Source: Halopenitus sp041821145 (GTDB lineage Archaea > Halobacteriota > Halobacteria > Halobacteriales > Haloferacaceae). From it: a stretch of 64,000 nt of DNA. The DNA lies in the NCBI RefSeq assembly GCF_041821145.1, contig NZ_JBGUBC010000008.1, positions 62,001-126,000 of the forward strand. Direction: 5' to 3'. The first letter of the stretch is position 1. Each line of letters opens with the position of its first letter. Under the pieces are notes generated by a model. The model saw only the letters and a list, made by a program, of their open reading frames with translations. It ran no database searches and was not told where the DNA came from. Of this stretch, positions 1 through 8,687 are shown one piece after another. The translations under genes were made by a program, and so were the position numbers.

Positions 1-64
1 CGCAGTTGCTGCGGCCGAGGAGCGGAAGGTCACTTTTAAGCGACTCGCGGGCAGGAGATAGGAC

Positions 65-418
65 ATGAGCGTGTCCGAACTCGAGGCCGAACTCTCGGAG
101 GACCAACGCGAAGGGCTCGACCTCATCCGGGAGACCGGCGGGATCCATCAAAGCGACTTCTGGAAGGAACTCGATGTCTCCTCACGAAAGGGGAGCCGCA
201 TCGCGGAGGCGCTCTCCGAGGCCGGACTCATCGAGCGCGAATCGACCGTCTACGACGGACACAACACGTACTTTCTGGAACCGACCGCCCGCGATCTCGA
301 TTTCTCGCTTTTGATGGCCGGCGACATGCTCTCGCCGTTCATCGGCGAGGAGGAGATCGATCCGCGCTCGGACGCCTTCTCCCAGTGGCTCATGAACCTG
401 GCCTACGAGGAGTACTGA
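65..418 (+). CDS. Winged-helix (MarR/TrmB-like) DNA-binding protein
   Basis: A 117-residue acidic protein that is mostly one winged-helix domain (about residues 12-75). It has the pattern of archaeal regulators: a helix with 'GGIHQSDFWKEL', a recognition helix with 'SSRKGSRIAEALSEAGLIE', then a wing with 'NTYFLEP'. The last 45 residues are acidic and probably form a small dimerisation or effector region. The ATG at 65 follows a purine-rich GGAGATAGG stretch that can serve as a Shine-Dalgarno site. The gene stands alone; the next gene is convergent. Likely a cytoplasmic transcription factor; the target is not visible. Confidence 0.75.
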   Translation: MSVSELEAELSEDQREGLDLIRETGGIHQSDFWKELDVSSRKGSRIAEALSEAGLIERESTVYDGHNTYFLEPTARDLDFSLLMAGDMLSPFIGEEEIDPRSDAFSQWLMNLAYEEY

Positions 419-477
419 GTCGGACCCCACCGACGACGCGTCCTCTCCAGACACCGAGCACGGCTTCCGATCTCCGT

Positions 478-1926
478 TCACTCCCGCGAATTTCCGGCAA
501 GGGGTTCCTCGATCGTGGGGGTTTGTGGGGCATCGACGACGGTCTCGAAGAACCGCCCGGAGATGCTCTCACGGACGACCTCCATGAGCGTCTCCGTCGA
601 ATCGTCATCGACCTCGGCGAGGATGCCGAGGGGAATCTGGGCGCCGGCCATGTCGTCGTGGCCGCCGGCCGATCCGATCGGTCCGAGTGCATCTCTGAGC
701 GTCTCGCCGATGTCAACGTCCGACCCACGCGAGCGAGCCGACGCGTAGACCACGCCGTCGAGATAGCCGTAGACGAAGGTGACGGTGATCCCCTCCAGAT
801 CGAGTAGCCGATCGGCCGCCTGCGCGAGCGCGTCACGATCGGTTATCTCGCCGACGCATGAGGCGACTACCGATTCACGGACATCGCGTTCGCGGATCGC
901 GGTCGCGAGGATGTCGAACGTCTCCGGACTGACGCTTGGTTGTTCGACCCGTCTGAGCGTCTCGACGTCGGCCGTCTCCAGGAGCCGGGAGGCCGCCTCG
1001 AAGTCCGCGACGGAGACCTCCCGGATGAACTCCCGGGTGTCGACCCGGAGCCCGAACAACAACGCAGTGGCGATCCGCTCGTCCAGTTCCATGGCCAGCC
1101 GGTCGAAGTACTCCGCGATGAGAGTGCTCGTCGCGCCGATCGACGGGCGAATGTCGACGTACCGTGCATTCACCGGCGCGCGCGGAGGGTGATGATCGAT
1201 GACGAAGTCAACCGTCGTCCCCTCCGGGAGCCCGTCGTTGACTCCCGGACGGGAGTGATCAACGAGTGCGATGCCGGCATACGTATCCAGATCGATCCCG
1301 TCGAGATGCTGAAGCGAGATGTCGAGGACGTTCACGAGCGCCCGGTTCTCCTGATGGGATATCTCGCCGCCGTAACACGCGTCGGCGTCGACGCCCGCTA
1401 CCTCGGCGATATGCTGGAGGCCGATCGCGCTGGCGATCGCGTCAGGGTCGGGATTGTCGTGGGTGACGACGGCAAGCGGCCCGGAAAGCGACTGCAGAAC
1501 CGAGAGGAGATCGACGATCCGCTCGTTTTCGTTCGCGCCGGTGACGTCCAACACCCGGTCAGCGATCGCCTGGACGGGATCAACGATCCGGTCCGCGATG
1601 CCAGCGAGCGCCTCGCGAACGGAATCCGGCGGATCGACGCCGACACAGACGACGATGGAGGCGTCGGGATACCGATCGCGAGCGGTTCGGGCCACCGCCA
1701 AGTTCCGATCGGGATCGTCGTCGGCGACGATGACGACCTCCGCTCGGTCGGGATACGACCGAGCGTCGGCGGGGTCGGCCTCGACGGCTGCGACGTTCGA
1801 CTCCCGAAGCGTCGTAACCCAGCCGGAGTCGTCGGTGACGACGTAGACCTCCCCGCGCTGCTGGCGTGCCTGCTCGATGAGCGTGTGGCCGACCGAGCTA
1901 CAGCCCAACACCAGTCGTCGAACCAT
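478..1926 (-). CDS. TrkA-N / DHH-DHHA1 family phosphoesterase
   Basis: A 482-residue protein. Residues 1-130 form a Rossmann-like TrkA-N domain ('RRLVLGCSSVGHTLIEQA'), followed by a DHH phosphoesterase core: 'DNPDPDAIASA' near 160, 'ALVDHSRPG', and the DHH motif 'FVIDHHPPR'. A C-terminal DHHA1 part carries 'GGHDDMAGAQIPLG'. DHH proteins hydrolyse phosphodiesters in small nucleotides or short RNAs using metal ions; the exact substrate cannot be read here. The start is the ATG at 1926, where the family sequence MVRRLVLG begins; the open frame runs further upstream but that part is Arg/Pro-rich and does not look coding. It is convergent with the preceding regulator. Confidence 0.85.
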   Translation of the reverse strand: MVRRLVLGCSSVGHTLIEQARQQRGEVYVVTDDSGWVTTLRESNVAAVEADPADARSYPDRAEVVIVADDDPDRNLAVARTARDRYPDASIVVCVGVDPPDSVREALAGIADRIVDPVQAIADRVLDVTGANENERIVDLLSVLQSLSGPLAVVTHDNPDPDAIASAIGLQHIAEVAGVDADACYGGEISHQENRALVNVLDISLQHLDGIDLDTYAGIALVDHSRPGVNDGLPEGTTVDFVIDHHPPRAPVNARYVDIRPSIGATSTLIAEYFDRLAMELDERIATALLFGLRVDTREFIREVSVADFEAASRLLETADVETLRRVEQPSVSPETFDILATAIRERDVRESVVASCVGEITDRDALAQAADRLLDLEGITVTFVYGYLDGVVYASARSRGSDVDIGETLRDALGPIGSAGGHDDMAGAQIPLGILAEVDDDSTETLMEVVRESISGRFFETVVDAPQTPTIEEPLAGNSRE

Positions 1927-2058
1927 GTGAACACGATAGGACGCTCGGCGCCTAAAACGGTGCCGTCCGGGGAGCGACGATCGACCGGGCGAGACCGTGG
2001 CCGGCAAAAGGGGCGATCGGAAAGCGGCCGAGTCGAACGGGAACGGATCGCGGTCGTC

Positions 2059-3627
2059 TTAGCCGAACAGCGCCGTCGCGGCTGCCTCCGCGGTCTCGAT
2101 GACCGGGCCGAATCCGGGCAAGACGAGGACCGTGGCGACAGCAGCGAAGATGACCGCGCCATACAGCGCCGTCGGCCGTGAGTCGATGGTCGGAAGCGAT
2201 CCCGACGGGTCATCAATCCACAGGGCCTTGACGACGCGGCTGTAGTAGTACAGCGACAGGACGCTGTTTATCGCGCCGACCGCTGCAAGCCACCAGAAGC
2301 CGTTGAATACGGCGTTCATGAACAGGAAGTACTTCGAGAAGAACCCGCCAAGCGGGGGAAGTCCCGCAAGCGAGAACATGAAGACGGTCATGGCCAGCGA
2401 CGCCATCGGCGCCGTGCGACCGAGACCGGCGTAGTCCTCGAAAGTCCGACCGACGCCCCAGTGTTCGACCATCGCGATGAACAGGAACGCCCCGGTGTTC
2501 ATGAAGCCGTAGACGAGCAGGTGTGCCATCGCGGACCCCATCACGGCGCCGTTGTGACTGCCGCCGGCCGAAAGCGCCGCCAGTCCGATCAGCGCGTAGC
2601 CGGCGTGGCCGACCGAGGAGTAGGCCAGCATCCGTTTGACGTTCGTTTGTACCGCGGCCGCGAAGTTCCCGAGGGTCATCGTGACGACCGCGAGGATCGC
2701 GAACGCGAGCGGCCAGTCAATACCGGCCGCAAGCGAGGCCCCGATCGGGAACGCCTCGGCGAACACGCGGAAGGCGACCGCGAACCCGGCGGCCTTCGAG
2801 GCCGACGAGAGGAAGGCACTCACCGGTGCCGGGGCGCCCTCGTATGCGTCCGGTGCCCAGAAGTGGAACGGCACCGAGGCGGTCTTGAACGCGAACCCAC
2901 CGATCATCATCACGACGCCGATCCCGGCGACGCCCGAAAGCGCGCCGAGATCACCGAATGCGGTCGCAACGTCACCGAGGAGAAGCGATCCGGTCGCGGC
3001 GTAGACGAGCGAGATTCCGAAGGCGAAAATCGCCGAGGAGACCGCGCCGACGAGGAAGTACTTCATCGCCGCCTCGACGCCGCTACGGTTCCGTTTGAAG
3101 TAGGCAACGAGCGCGTACGACGGCAGTGAGACCATCTCCAGGGCGACGAAGACCGTCGCGAGGGAGTTTGCCGACGCCAGAAGCGCCATCCCGGTTGCCG
3201 CGAAGGTAACGAGCGAGTAGAACTCACCGGGCGTCTCGTGGTCGACGAGATAATCGTGGCTCGCGACGACTACGAGCGCCGTCACCGACGCGACGATGGC
3301 GGTGAAAAACAGCGCGAGGCCGTCGATCTTGAGTGCGTCCGCGAACAGGTAGATCGCGCCACCGGTCGCGGGCTGGCCGGTGCCGACAGCGAGATACCAC
3401 ACCGCGAACGCTAGCGAAGTGAGCGATCCGATCGCCGCGATGATCGACGAGGCGGCGTTCGTCCCGCTTTTCGGACGGAGAGTGTCGTAAAGCAACAGCA
3501 CGAGGCCGGTGAGCGCAAGCGCGAGCGCCGGCGCGAGTGCCATCCACTCGGGAAGCGGTGCCGAACCGGTCTGGGCCGGAACGGCTGCCAGCGGTTCACC
3601 GATCGACGACTGTAGCGTGAGCGCCAT
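2059..3627 (-). CDS. nuoN: Complex I-like subunit N (proton-pumping membrane subunit)
   Basis: A 522-residue, very hydrophobic antiporter-like subunit of the NADH-dehydrogenase-like respiratory complex in the cytoplasmic membrane. The conserved Mrp-type core shows in 'VSLPSYALVAYFKRNRSGVEAAMKYFLVGAVSS', then 'FHFWAPDAYEGAPAPVSAFL' and 'KRMLAYSSVGHAGYALIG', which include the charged residues expected in the proton channel. It is the last gene of the operon and its start abuts the nuoM stop. The order L-M-N separates it from the two paralogous antiporter subunits. Length is normal for archaeal NuoN/FpoN. Confidence 0.92.
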   Translation of the reverse strand: MALTLQSSIGEPLAAVPAQTGSAPLPEWMALAPALALALTGLVLLLYDTLRPKSGTNAASSIIAAIGSLTSLAFAVWYLAVGTGQPATGGAIYLFADALKIDGLALFFTAIVASVTALVVVASHDYLVDHETPGEFYSLVTFAATGMALLASANSLATVFVALEMVSLPSYALVAYFKRNRSGVEAAMKYFLVGAVSSAIFAFGISLVYAATGSLLLGDVATAFGDLGALSGVAGIGVVMMIGGFAFKTASVPFHFWAPDAYEGAPAPVSAFLSSASKAAGFAVAFRVFAEAFPIGASLAAGIDWPLAFAILAVVTMTLGNFAAAVQTNVKRMLAYSSVGHAGYALIGLAALSAGGSHNGAVMGSAMAHLLVYGFMNTGAFLFIAMVEHWGVGRTFEDYAGLGRTAPMASLAMTVFMFSLAGLPPLGGFFSKYFLFMNAVFNGFWWLAAVGAINSVLSLYYYSRVVKALWIDDPSGSLPTIDSRPTALYGAVIFAAVATVLVLPGFGPVIETAEAAATALFG

Positions 3628-5159
3628 CAGTTGACACCTCCTTCAACGACCGGAGCGACCGCATCGCGCATCATCTCGAAGATGAGATCCGGGGCGACGC
3701 CGAGAACGATGATCGCGACCAGAAGCGCCGCAAGCGGTAGCGTATCGTGGAGCGCCGCCGGCCCGATATCGTAGTCGGTATCGAGCCGGTAGGGACCAAA
3801 CAGGGTCCGCTGCATCGCGAACAGCAGGTAGCCGGCGACGATCACGATGCCGAACATCGCGACCGCGGTGAACACCGGCATCAGGCCGTTCGCGACCGGC
3901 GAACCGAACGAGCCCACGAAGACGTAGAACTCGCCGGCGAAGCCGGCCATCAGCGGCAGACCCATGTAGCCGAACGCGCCGGCAACGAGGATCCACACCG
4001 CGACCGGCATCCGGTCCGCGACCCCGGACATATCCGTCACCATCCGGGTGTGGGTGGCGTTGTAGATGACCCCGACCGCCATGAACATCAACCCGGAGAT
4101 GAGCCCGTGAGCGACCATCTGGAAGGTCGCGCCGCCGACGCCGTAGACGGTGTAGGCGATCAATCCGAGGGTGACGTATCCCATGGAGGAGACGGACGAG
4201 TAGGCGACGATCCGCTTGAGGTCCTGCTGTGCGAGCGCGAGCATCGCGCCGTAGATCACGGACGCCACGGCGACGATCGCGATCGGGACCGCGAGCGCGG
4301 TCGCCTGCTCGGGCAGCATCGTGAAGTTGAATCGGAGCAATGCGTAGGTACCCATCTTCAGGAGGACGCCCGCCAGAAGCACCGACGCCGGCGTCGGCGC
4401 CTCGACGTGGGCGTCCGGCAACCAGGTGTGAACCGGCACCATCGGGACCTTCACCGCGAACCCGATGAACATCGCGAGGAACGCGATCATCGCGATCGAG
4501 CCGGGAGCGATCCCGTAGAACGGTTCGAGTTCCCCGGCGGCGATCGACGCCGCGATCTCGGGCATCCCGAACGTCTCGACCGGGAGGCTAAACACGAGCG
4601 TCATGAACCCGAGGAACATGAGCAGCGAGGCCGCGTTCGTGTACACGAAGAACTTGATCGCGGCGTACTTGCGGCGCGGACCGCCCCAGACGCCGATGAG
4701 GAAGTACATCGGCAGTAGGACGGCCTCCCAGAAGACGAACCATGCGAAGAAATCAAGCGCGGAGAACACGCCGAGGAGGTTCGCCTCCATGAACAGCATG
4801 AGGCCGTAAAACTGGCTCTGCCGGTCGTCGATCGGCGTCCATGCCGACAGGATCGCAAGCGGAACGAGGAACGTCGTGAGCACGACGAGCGGCAGGCTGA
4901 TGCCGTCGAGACCGACGAACCACTGAACGGTGTATCCACCGATCTCGATCCAGTCGATCCGCGTTTCGAACGCGAGCTCGCCGCCCATGAGGGCGTTTCC
5001 GCTCCCGTCGAACAGTGACCACAGGTAGAGGCTCCCGACGAAGGGAACCAGGCTGAACGCGAACGCGAGACGGCTTGCCCACCGGTTGGGTACGGCGAGC
5101 ACCGTCAGCGCGGCCGCGAAGGTGAATGCGATGAGTACTTCGATGATCACAGGAACCAC
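3627..5159 (-). CDS. nuoM: Complex I-like subunit M
   Basis: A 510-residue polytopic antiporter-like subunit that pumps protons in the complex I-like enzyme. Family marks include 'FWEAVLLPMYFLIGVWGG', 'VPMVPVHTWLPDAHVEAPTP' and 'KRIVAYSSVSSMGYVTLG', with the Glu and Lys residues of the discontinuous helices in place. It overlaps the end of nuoL by 13 bases and touches the start of nuoN, so the three genes are probably translationally coupled. Confidence 0.93.
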   Translation of the reverse strand: MVPVIIEVLIAFTFAAALTVLAVPNRWASRLAFAFSLVPFVGSLYLWSLFDGSGNALMGGELAFETRIDWIEIGGYTVQWFVGLDGISLPLVVLTTFLVPLAILSAWTPIDDRQSQFYGLMLFMEANLLGVFSALDFFAWFVFWEAVLLPMYFLIGVWGGPRRKYAAIKFFVYTNAASLLMFLGFMTLVFSLPVETFGMPEIAASIAAGELEPFYGIAPGSIAMIAFLAMFIGFAVKVPMVPVHTWLPDAHVEAPTPASVLLAGVLLKMGTYALLRFNFTMLPEQATALAVPIAIVAVASVIYGAMLALAQQDLKRIVAYSSVSSMGYVTLGLIAYTVYGVGGATFQMVAHGLISGLMFMAVGVIYNATHTRMVTDMSGVADRMPVAVWILVAGAFGYMGLPLMAGFAGEFYVFVGSFGSPVANGLMPVFTAVAMFGIVIVAGYLLFAMQRTLFGPYRLDTDYDIGPAALHDTLPLAALLVAIIVLGVAPDLIFEMMRDAVAPVVEGGVN

Positions 5160-7201
5160 CCCCCGAGAACGCCCAGGACGATGAGCAACCCGGTGAGCCC
5201 GAGCGTCAGGATCGCCGCGTAGTTGGTGACGATCCCCGTCTGGACGCGGCGAATTCGCTCACCCGCCGCGAGGCTCACCGAGGAGGTGCCGTTAACCACG
5301 CCGTCGATCACGCCCTGATCGAAGGTGTCGGCGACGCCGGCGAGGCCCGCCGTCCGATCGGCGAGCCAGACCTGCAGTTCGTCCTGGTAGTAGTTGTTGT
5401 ACAGTACCGTCTTGATGCCGCCGAGTCTGGCCGTGTGTTCGGCCGGGTCGGCAACGTTATACAGCGTCCACGCGGTGGCGACGCCGAGCAACGCGAGCGC
5501 GAGCGAAACGCCGGCACCGACGAGGACCGTGGCCGCCTCGCCGCCGGCGATGTATCCGGAGGTGTAGGGACCGAGATCGGCGTAGTGGTGGGAGGTGAGT
5601 TCGGCAAAGCCGCCGTACTCGCCGTCGAGCCACCGGTGGAGGAAGTCGATACCCTCCACGCCGAGGACCTTCTGAACGGGGACCATGTTAACGACGCCGG
5701 CGACGACCGCCAGGATGCCGAGAACGGTGAGCGGCCCCTTCACGTTCCAGCGAACCGAATGCGGGTTGCGTGCGGTCTCCGTGCGCGCCTCGCCGTGGAA
5801 GGTGAGGAACACCATCCGGAACGTGTAGAAGGCGGTAACGGGAACCGCGAGCAGACCCATCGCCCACGCGGCAAGCAGCAGCGGCTCGTTCAGGCCGTGT
5901 ACGAACGCCTCATAGAGGATCTCGTCTTTCGACCAGAATCCGGCGAACGGGAAGATACCCGCAAGCGCGAGCGACCCGGCGAGGAACGTCCAGTAGGTGA
6001 CGGGCAGTTTCGCCTTGAGTCCGCCCATCTCCCACATGTTCTCCTCGTGGTGCATCGCGATGATGACCGCGCCGGCTCCGAGGAACAGCAGGGCCTTGAA
6101 GAAGGCGTGAGTCATCAAATGGAAGACTGCAGCGACGTACCCGCCCGCGCCCAGCGCGAGCATCATGTACCCGTACTGGGAGATGGTGGAGTAGGCAAGC
6201 ACCTGCTTGAGTTCATCCTTAACGACGCCCATCGTCGCGGCGAAAAGCGCCGTGAAGCCGCCGATGAAGGCGATGATCGCCATCGTCGTCGGCGTCAACA
6301 CGTAGAATCCGTACATCCGGGCGATGAGGTAGACGCCGGCGGCGACCATCGTCGCGGCGTGGATGAGCGCGGAAACCGGCGTCGGGCCCTCCATCGCGTC
6401 GGGGAGCCAGGTGTGCAGCGGGAACTGTGCGGACTTGCCGATCGCTCCGCCGAGCACCAGCAACCCGAGCACGGTGAACCACGTCTCGGTTCCGAGACCG
6501 AACGGCGTCCACGCGTTGAACTCGCCGGCAAGCGCCTGCTCTGCAAGCACCGGGAAGGATTCAGATCCGGCGAACGCGGCCGTTCCGAAGGTCGCGAAGA
6601 TCGCGACCACGCCCACGAGGAAGAAGTAATCGCCAAAGCGAGTGACGAGGAACGCCTTCTTCGCGGCCGAGGGCGGGCCGGGTTCGCGGAAGTGGAAGCC
6701 GATCAGCAGGTACGAACAGAGGCCGACCAGCTCGAAGAACATGAACGCAATGAGCAGGTTATCGGCGACGACGAACCCAAGCATCGACGCGGTGAACAGG
6801 CCGAGTCCGGCGTAATACCGCGGGAGGTCGGGTTCCCCCTCGTCGTTCATGTAGCCGAGCGAGAAGACGTGCACGAGCAGCGCGATGAGCGTCACGATGA
6901 CGAGCATGAGCGCCGACAGCGGATCGATCAGTACGCCGAAAGCGAGTTCGATCTCCTGTGGCCCGATCCCCCCGGAGGCCATCCCGTCCGTCGAGACCCA
7001 CCGGTAGAGGGTTTCAGCATGCTGGCGTCCGCTCGCGACGGTTACGAGCACCCAAAGCGACAGCAGGAACGATCCCGCCGTCGCAGCGATACCGCCGAAC
7101 GCGCCTCCCTTTGGCAGATACTTGCCCAGGAACAGCGCGACGAGGAACGATACGAACGGCAACGCGACGATCGCGGGTACGTAGGCAAAAGCATCAACCA
7201 T
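5147..7201 (-). CDS. nuoL: Complex I-like subunit L
   Basis: A 684-residue membrane protein, the largest antiporter-like subunit. The core motif 'FPLHTWLPDAMEGPTPVSAL' and 'KQVLAYSTISQYGYMMLALG' are present. The long C-terminal part (about residues 480-684) carries the region corresponding to the lateral helix and last transmembrane segment of NuoL. It lies directly after nuoK with a one-base gap. As in other haloarchaea the enzyme probably takes electrons from an unidentified donor, because no NuoE, F or G is in the operon. Confidence 0.93.
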   Translation of the reverse strand: MVDAFAYVPAIVALPFVSFLVALFLGKYLPKGGAFGGIAATAGSFLLSLWVLVTVASGRQHAETLYRWVSTDGMASGGIGPQEIELAFGVLIDPLSALMLVIVTLIALLVHVFSLGYMNDEGEPDLPRYYAGLGLFTASMLGFVVADNLLIAFMFFELVGLCSYLLIGFHFREPGPPSAAKKAFLVTRFGDYFFLVGVVAIFATFGTAAFAGSESFPVLAEQALAGEFNAWTPFGLGTETWFTVLGLLVLGGAIGKSAQFPLHTWLPDAMEGPTPVSALIHAATMVAAGVYLIARMYGFYVLTPTTMAIIAFIGGFTALFAATMGVVKDELKQVLAYSTISQYGYMMLALGAGGYVAAVFHLMTHAFFKALLFLGAGAVIIAMHHEENMWEMGGLKAKLPVTYWTFLAGSLALAGIFPFAGFWSKDEILYEAFVHGLNEPLLLAAWAMGLLAVPVTAFYTFRMVFLTFHGEARTETARNPHSVRWNVKGPLTVLGILAVVAGVVNMVPVQKVLGVEGIDFLHRWLDGEYGGFAELTSHHYADLGPYTSGYIAGGEAATVLVGAGVSLALALLGVATAWTLYNVADPAEHTARLGGIKTVLYNNYYQDELQVWLADRTAGLAGVADTFDQGVIDGVVNGTSSVSLAAGERIRRVQTGIVTNYAAILTLGLTGLLIVLGVLGGWFL

Positions 7202-7202
7202 C

Positions 7203-7511
7203 TTACCACCTCATCTCCCGTGGAACTGTCACGTCGGTCACGCCGAAGTTACGGTACATCACGAGGATGATGCCGATCCCGATCGCGACCTCGGCGGCCG
7301 CAAGCGCGATCACGAACAACGCGAACACCTGTCCGGTGAGATCGCCGTAATACTGCGAGAAGGCGACCAGGTTAATGTTCGCGGCGTTCAGCATCAACTC
7401 GACGCTCATCAGGAAGTACAACGCCTCACGGCGCGTAAGCACGCCGAACAGGCCGATACAGAAGACGGCCGCGGCCAAAAGCAGGTAATACTGAGCGGGA
7501 ACCACGGTCAC
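7203..7511 (-). CDS. nuoK: Complex I-like subunit K
   Basis: A 102-residue protein with three transmembrane segments. The two conserved membrane Glu residues of NuoK can be placed in 'FLMSVELMLNAANINLVAF' and in 'ALAAAEVAIGIGIILVMYR', which form part of the proton path. Length is normal for the family (about 100). Its start overlaps the stop of the preceding J-type gene by four bases (ATGA). Confidence 0.93.
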   Translation of the reverse strand: MTVVPAQYYLLLAAAVFCIGLFGVLTRREALYFLMSVELMLNAANINLVAFSQYYGDLTGQVFALFVIALAAAEVAIGIGIILVMYRNFGVTDVTVPREMRW

Positions 7512-7903
7512 TCACCGCCCTCCCCGGCCTTTCTGCCTTCGGTAAACGCCGAGCCGACCGCCGAGACGATCGTTCCCTCCTCCTCACGTTTGGAGAGATA
7601 TAACGCGCCGTCGATCGCGACGTCGAGCGTGAGCGCCACGATCAAAAACGCCGCGAGGAATCCCTCGGTCGAGCCCGCAAGCGCTCCCAACTCGAGGTTG
7701 AACAGCGCGAACCCGATCTCGTGGGTGATCCCGTACTCGCCGAGTTCGAAGCCGGCCGGCTCCCCGAAGTCCGCGCTCAGGAAGACGGCAGCCATCACGG
7801 CGAAAAGCAAAAGCGACGTGAGGCCGGGAACGAGTCCCCGATCCTCGGCGTCGTAGTCTGCGTCGGGCCCGCCACGTTCGCGTGTGTCCGGGTCGTCACT
7901 CAT
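7508..7903 (-). CDS. nuoJ2: Complex I-like subunit J, C-terminal half (J2)
   Basis: A 131-residue protein. After an acidic Asp/Glu/Arg-rich start of about 25 residues there are hydrophobic segments resembling the later helices of NuoJ ('FALFNLELGALAGSTEGFLAAFLIVALTLDVAIDGALYL'). In haloarchaea NuoJ is commonly encoded by two adjacent short genes, and this is the second. It overlaps nuoJ1 and nuoK by four bases each, so the split is a stable gene arrangement and not a recent frameshift. The assignment leans on position as much as on sequence. Confidence 0.78.
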   Translation of the reverse strand: MSDDPDTRERGGPDADYDAEDRGLVPGLTSLLLFAVMAAVFLSADFGEPAGFELGEYGITHEIGFALFNLELGALAGSTEGFLAAFLIVALTLDVAIDGALYLSKREEEGTIVSAVGSAFTEGRKAGEGGE

Positions 7904-8163
7904 ACACTACTCACCTCCGGTTCGTCGGTACGCGTGAGCATCACGGCAAACGTGATGAGGATGAGAACCCCGCCCACGTAGACGAGGATCTGCATCGCGG
8001 CCAAAAACTCGGCCTGCAACATCACGTAATGCACCGCGACGCTCAACAGGGCGGCGCCCAAAAGCAGGGACGCGTGAAAGAGGTCCCGTGCCAAGACGAC
8101 GCCCAGGCTGCACGCCAACGTAATGAGGGCGAACAGCGCGAACGCGATGGTTTCAAGCACCAT
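7900..8163 (-). CDS. nuoJ1: Complex I-like subunit J, N-terminal half (J1)
   Basis: An 87-residue membrane protein with three hydrophobic segments. The sequence 'ARDLFHASLLLGAALLSVAVHYVML' followed by 'EFLAAMQILVYVGGVLILITFAVML' is the hallmark of the N-terminal half of NuoJ, with the pi-bulge helix equivalent around 'LVYVGGVLIL'. Together with nuoJ2 it replaces a single nuoJ. The ATG lies 62 bases after the nuoI stop, the largest gap in this operon. Confidence 0.9.
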   Translation of the reverse strand: MVLETIAFALFALITLACSLGVVLARDLFHASLLLGAALLSVAVHYVMLQAEFLAAMQILVYVGGVLILITFAVMLTRTDEPEVSSV

Positions 8164-8225
8164 TGTGTGTGTCTCCGTTCAGATGTCCTTTGAAGATTTC
8201 GAGAGCGACTCCGCGTCGCTTCGAA

Positions 8226-8687
8226 CTACTGGTAATCGACCTCCCCGTCTCCCTCACCGATCCAGGCGCCGCGATCGGGGTTTCGCGAGCCTAGCGGGTC
8301 GATACCCTTGTACCACGGGACGTTCTTGAGCTGTTCTTTGTTGTACACGAAGTCGTCTTTCGTGTCCGCGGTGAATTCGAAGTTCTGTGTCAACAGGATG
8401 GCGTCGACGGGACAGACCTCCTCGCACAGCCGACAGTAGATGCACTGTCCGATGTGGAGGTTGTATTCCTCGCCGTTGCGCTGTTCGTCCTGTACGATCT
8501 GTATCGTGTCGTTCGGACAGACGTTCTCGCACTGTCGACACCAGATACACCGTTCCTGACTGAACTTGTGGACGCCACGGAACCGCGGGCTCACGTCGGG
8601 GGCGACGTCGGGATATTCCACCGTGAACGTCGTCCCGTCGAGCGCGTGTTTCATCGTGGTCGCCATCGATTTGAGCAATCCGATCAT
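8226..8687 (-). CDS. nuoI: Complex I-like subunit I (2x[4Fe-4S] ferredoxin subunit)
   Basis: A 153-residue iron-sulfur subunit that carries electrons in the peripheral arm. Two typical cluster motifs are visible, 'CIWCRQCENVCPNDTIQI' and 'CIYCRLCEEVCPVDAILL', each with CxxCxxCxxxCP. An N-terminal amphipathic helix ('MIGLLKSMATTMKHAL') would anchor it to the membrane. The start is the ATG at 8687, overlapping the nuoH stop by four bases; the longer open frame upstream is inside nuoH. Confidence 0.94.
   Translation of the reverse strand: MIGLLKSMATTMKHALDGTTFTVEYPDVAPDVSPRFRGVHKFSQERCIWCRQCENVCPNDTIQIVQDEQRNGEEYNLHIGQCIYCRLCEEVCPVDAILLTQNFEFTADTKDDFVYNKEQLKNVPWYKGIDPLGSRNPDRGAWIGEGDGEVDYQ

Noticed and set aside
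940..2181. Long plus-strand open frame of 413 codons
   Set aside because: It lies antisense to the DHH phosphoesterase and nuoN and encodes Arg/Asp/Gly-rich sequence without any family motif, as expected from GC-rich shadow frames.
5435..7270. Plus-strand open frame of 611 codons
   Set aside because: Antisense shadow of nuoL; the translation is Arg/Glu/His-rich with no recognisable domain.
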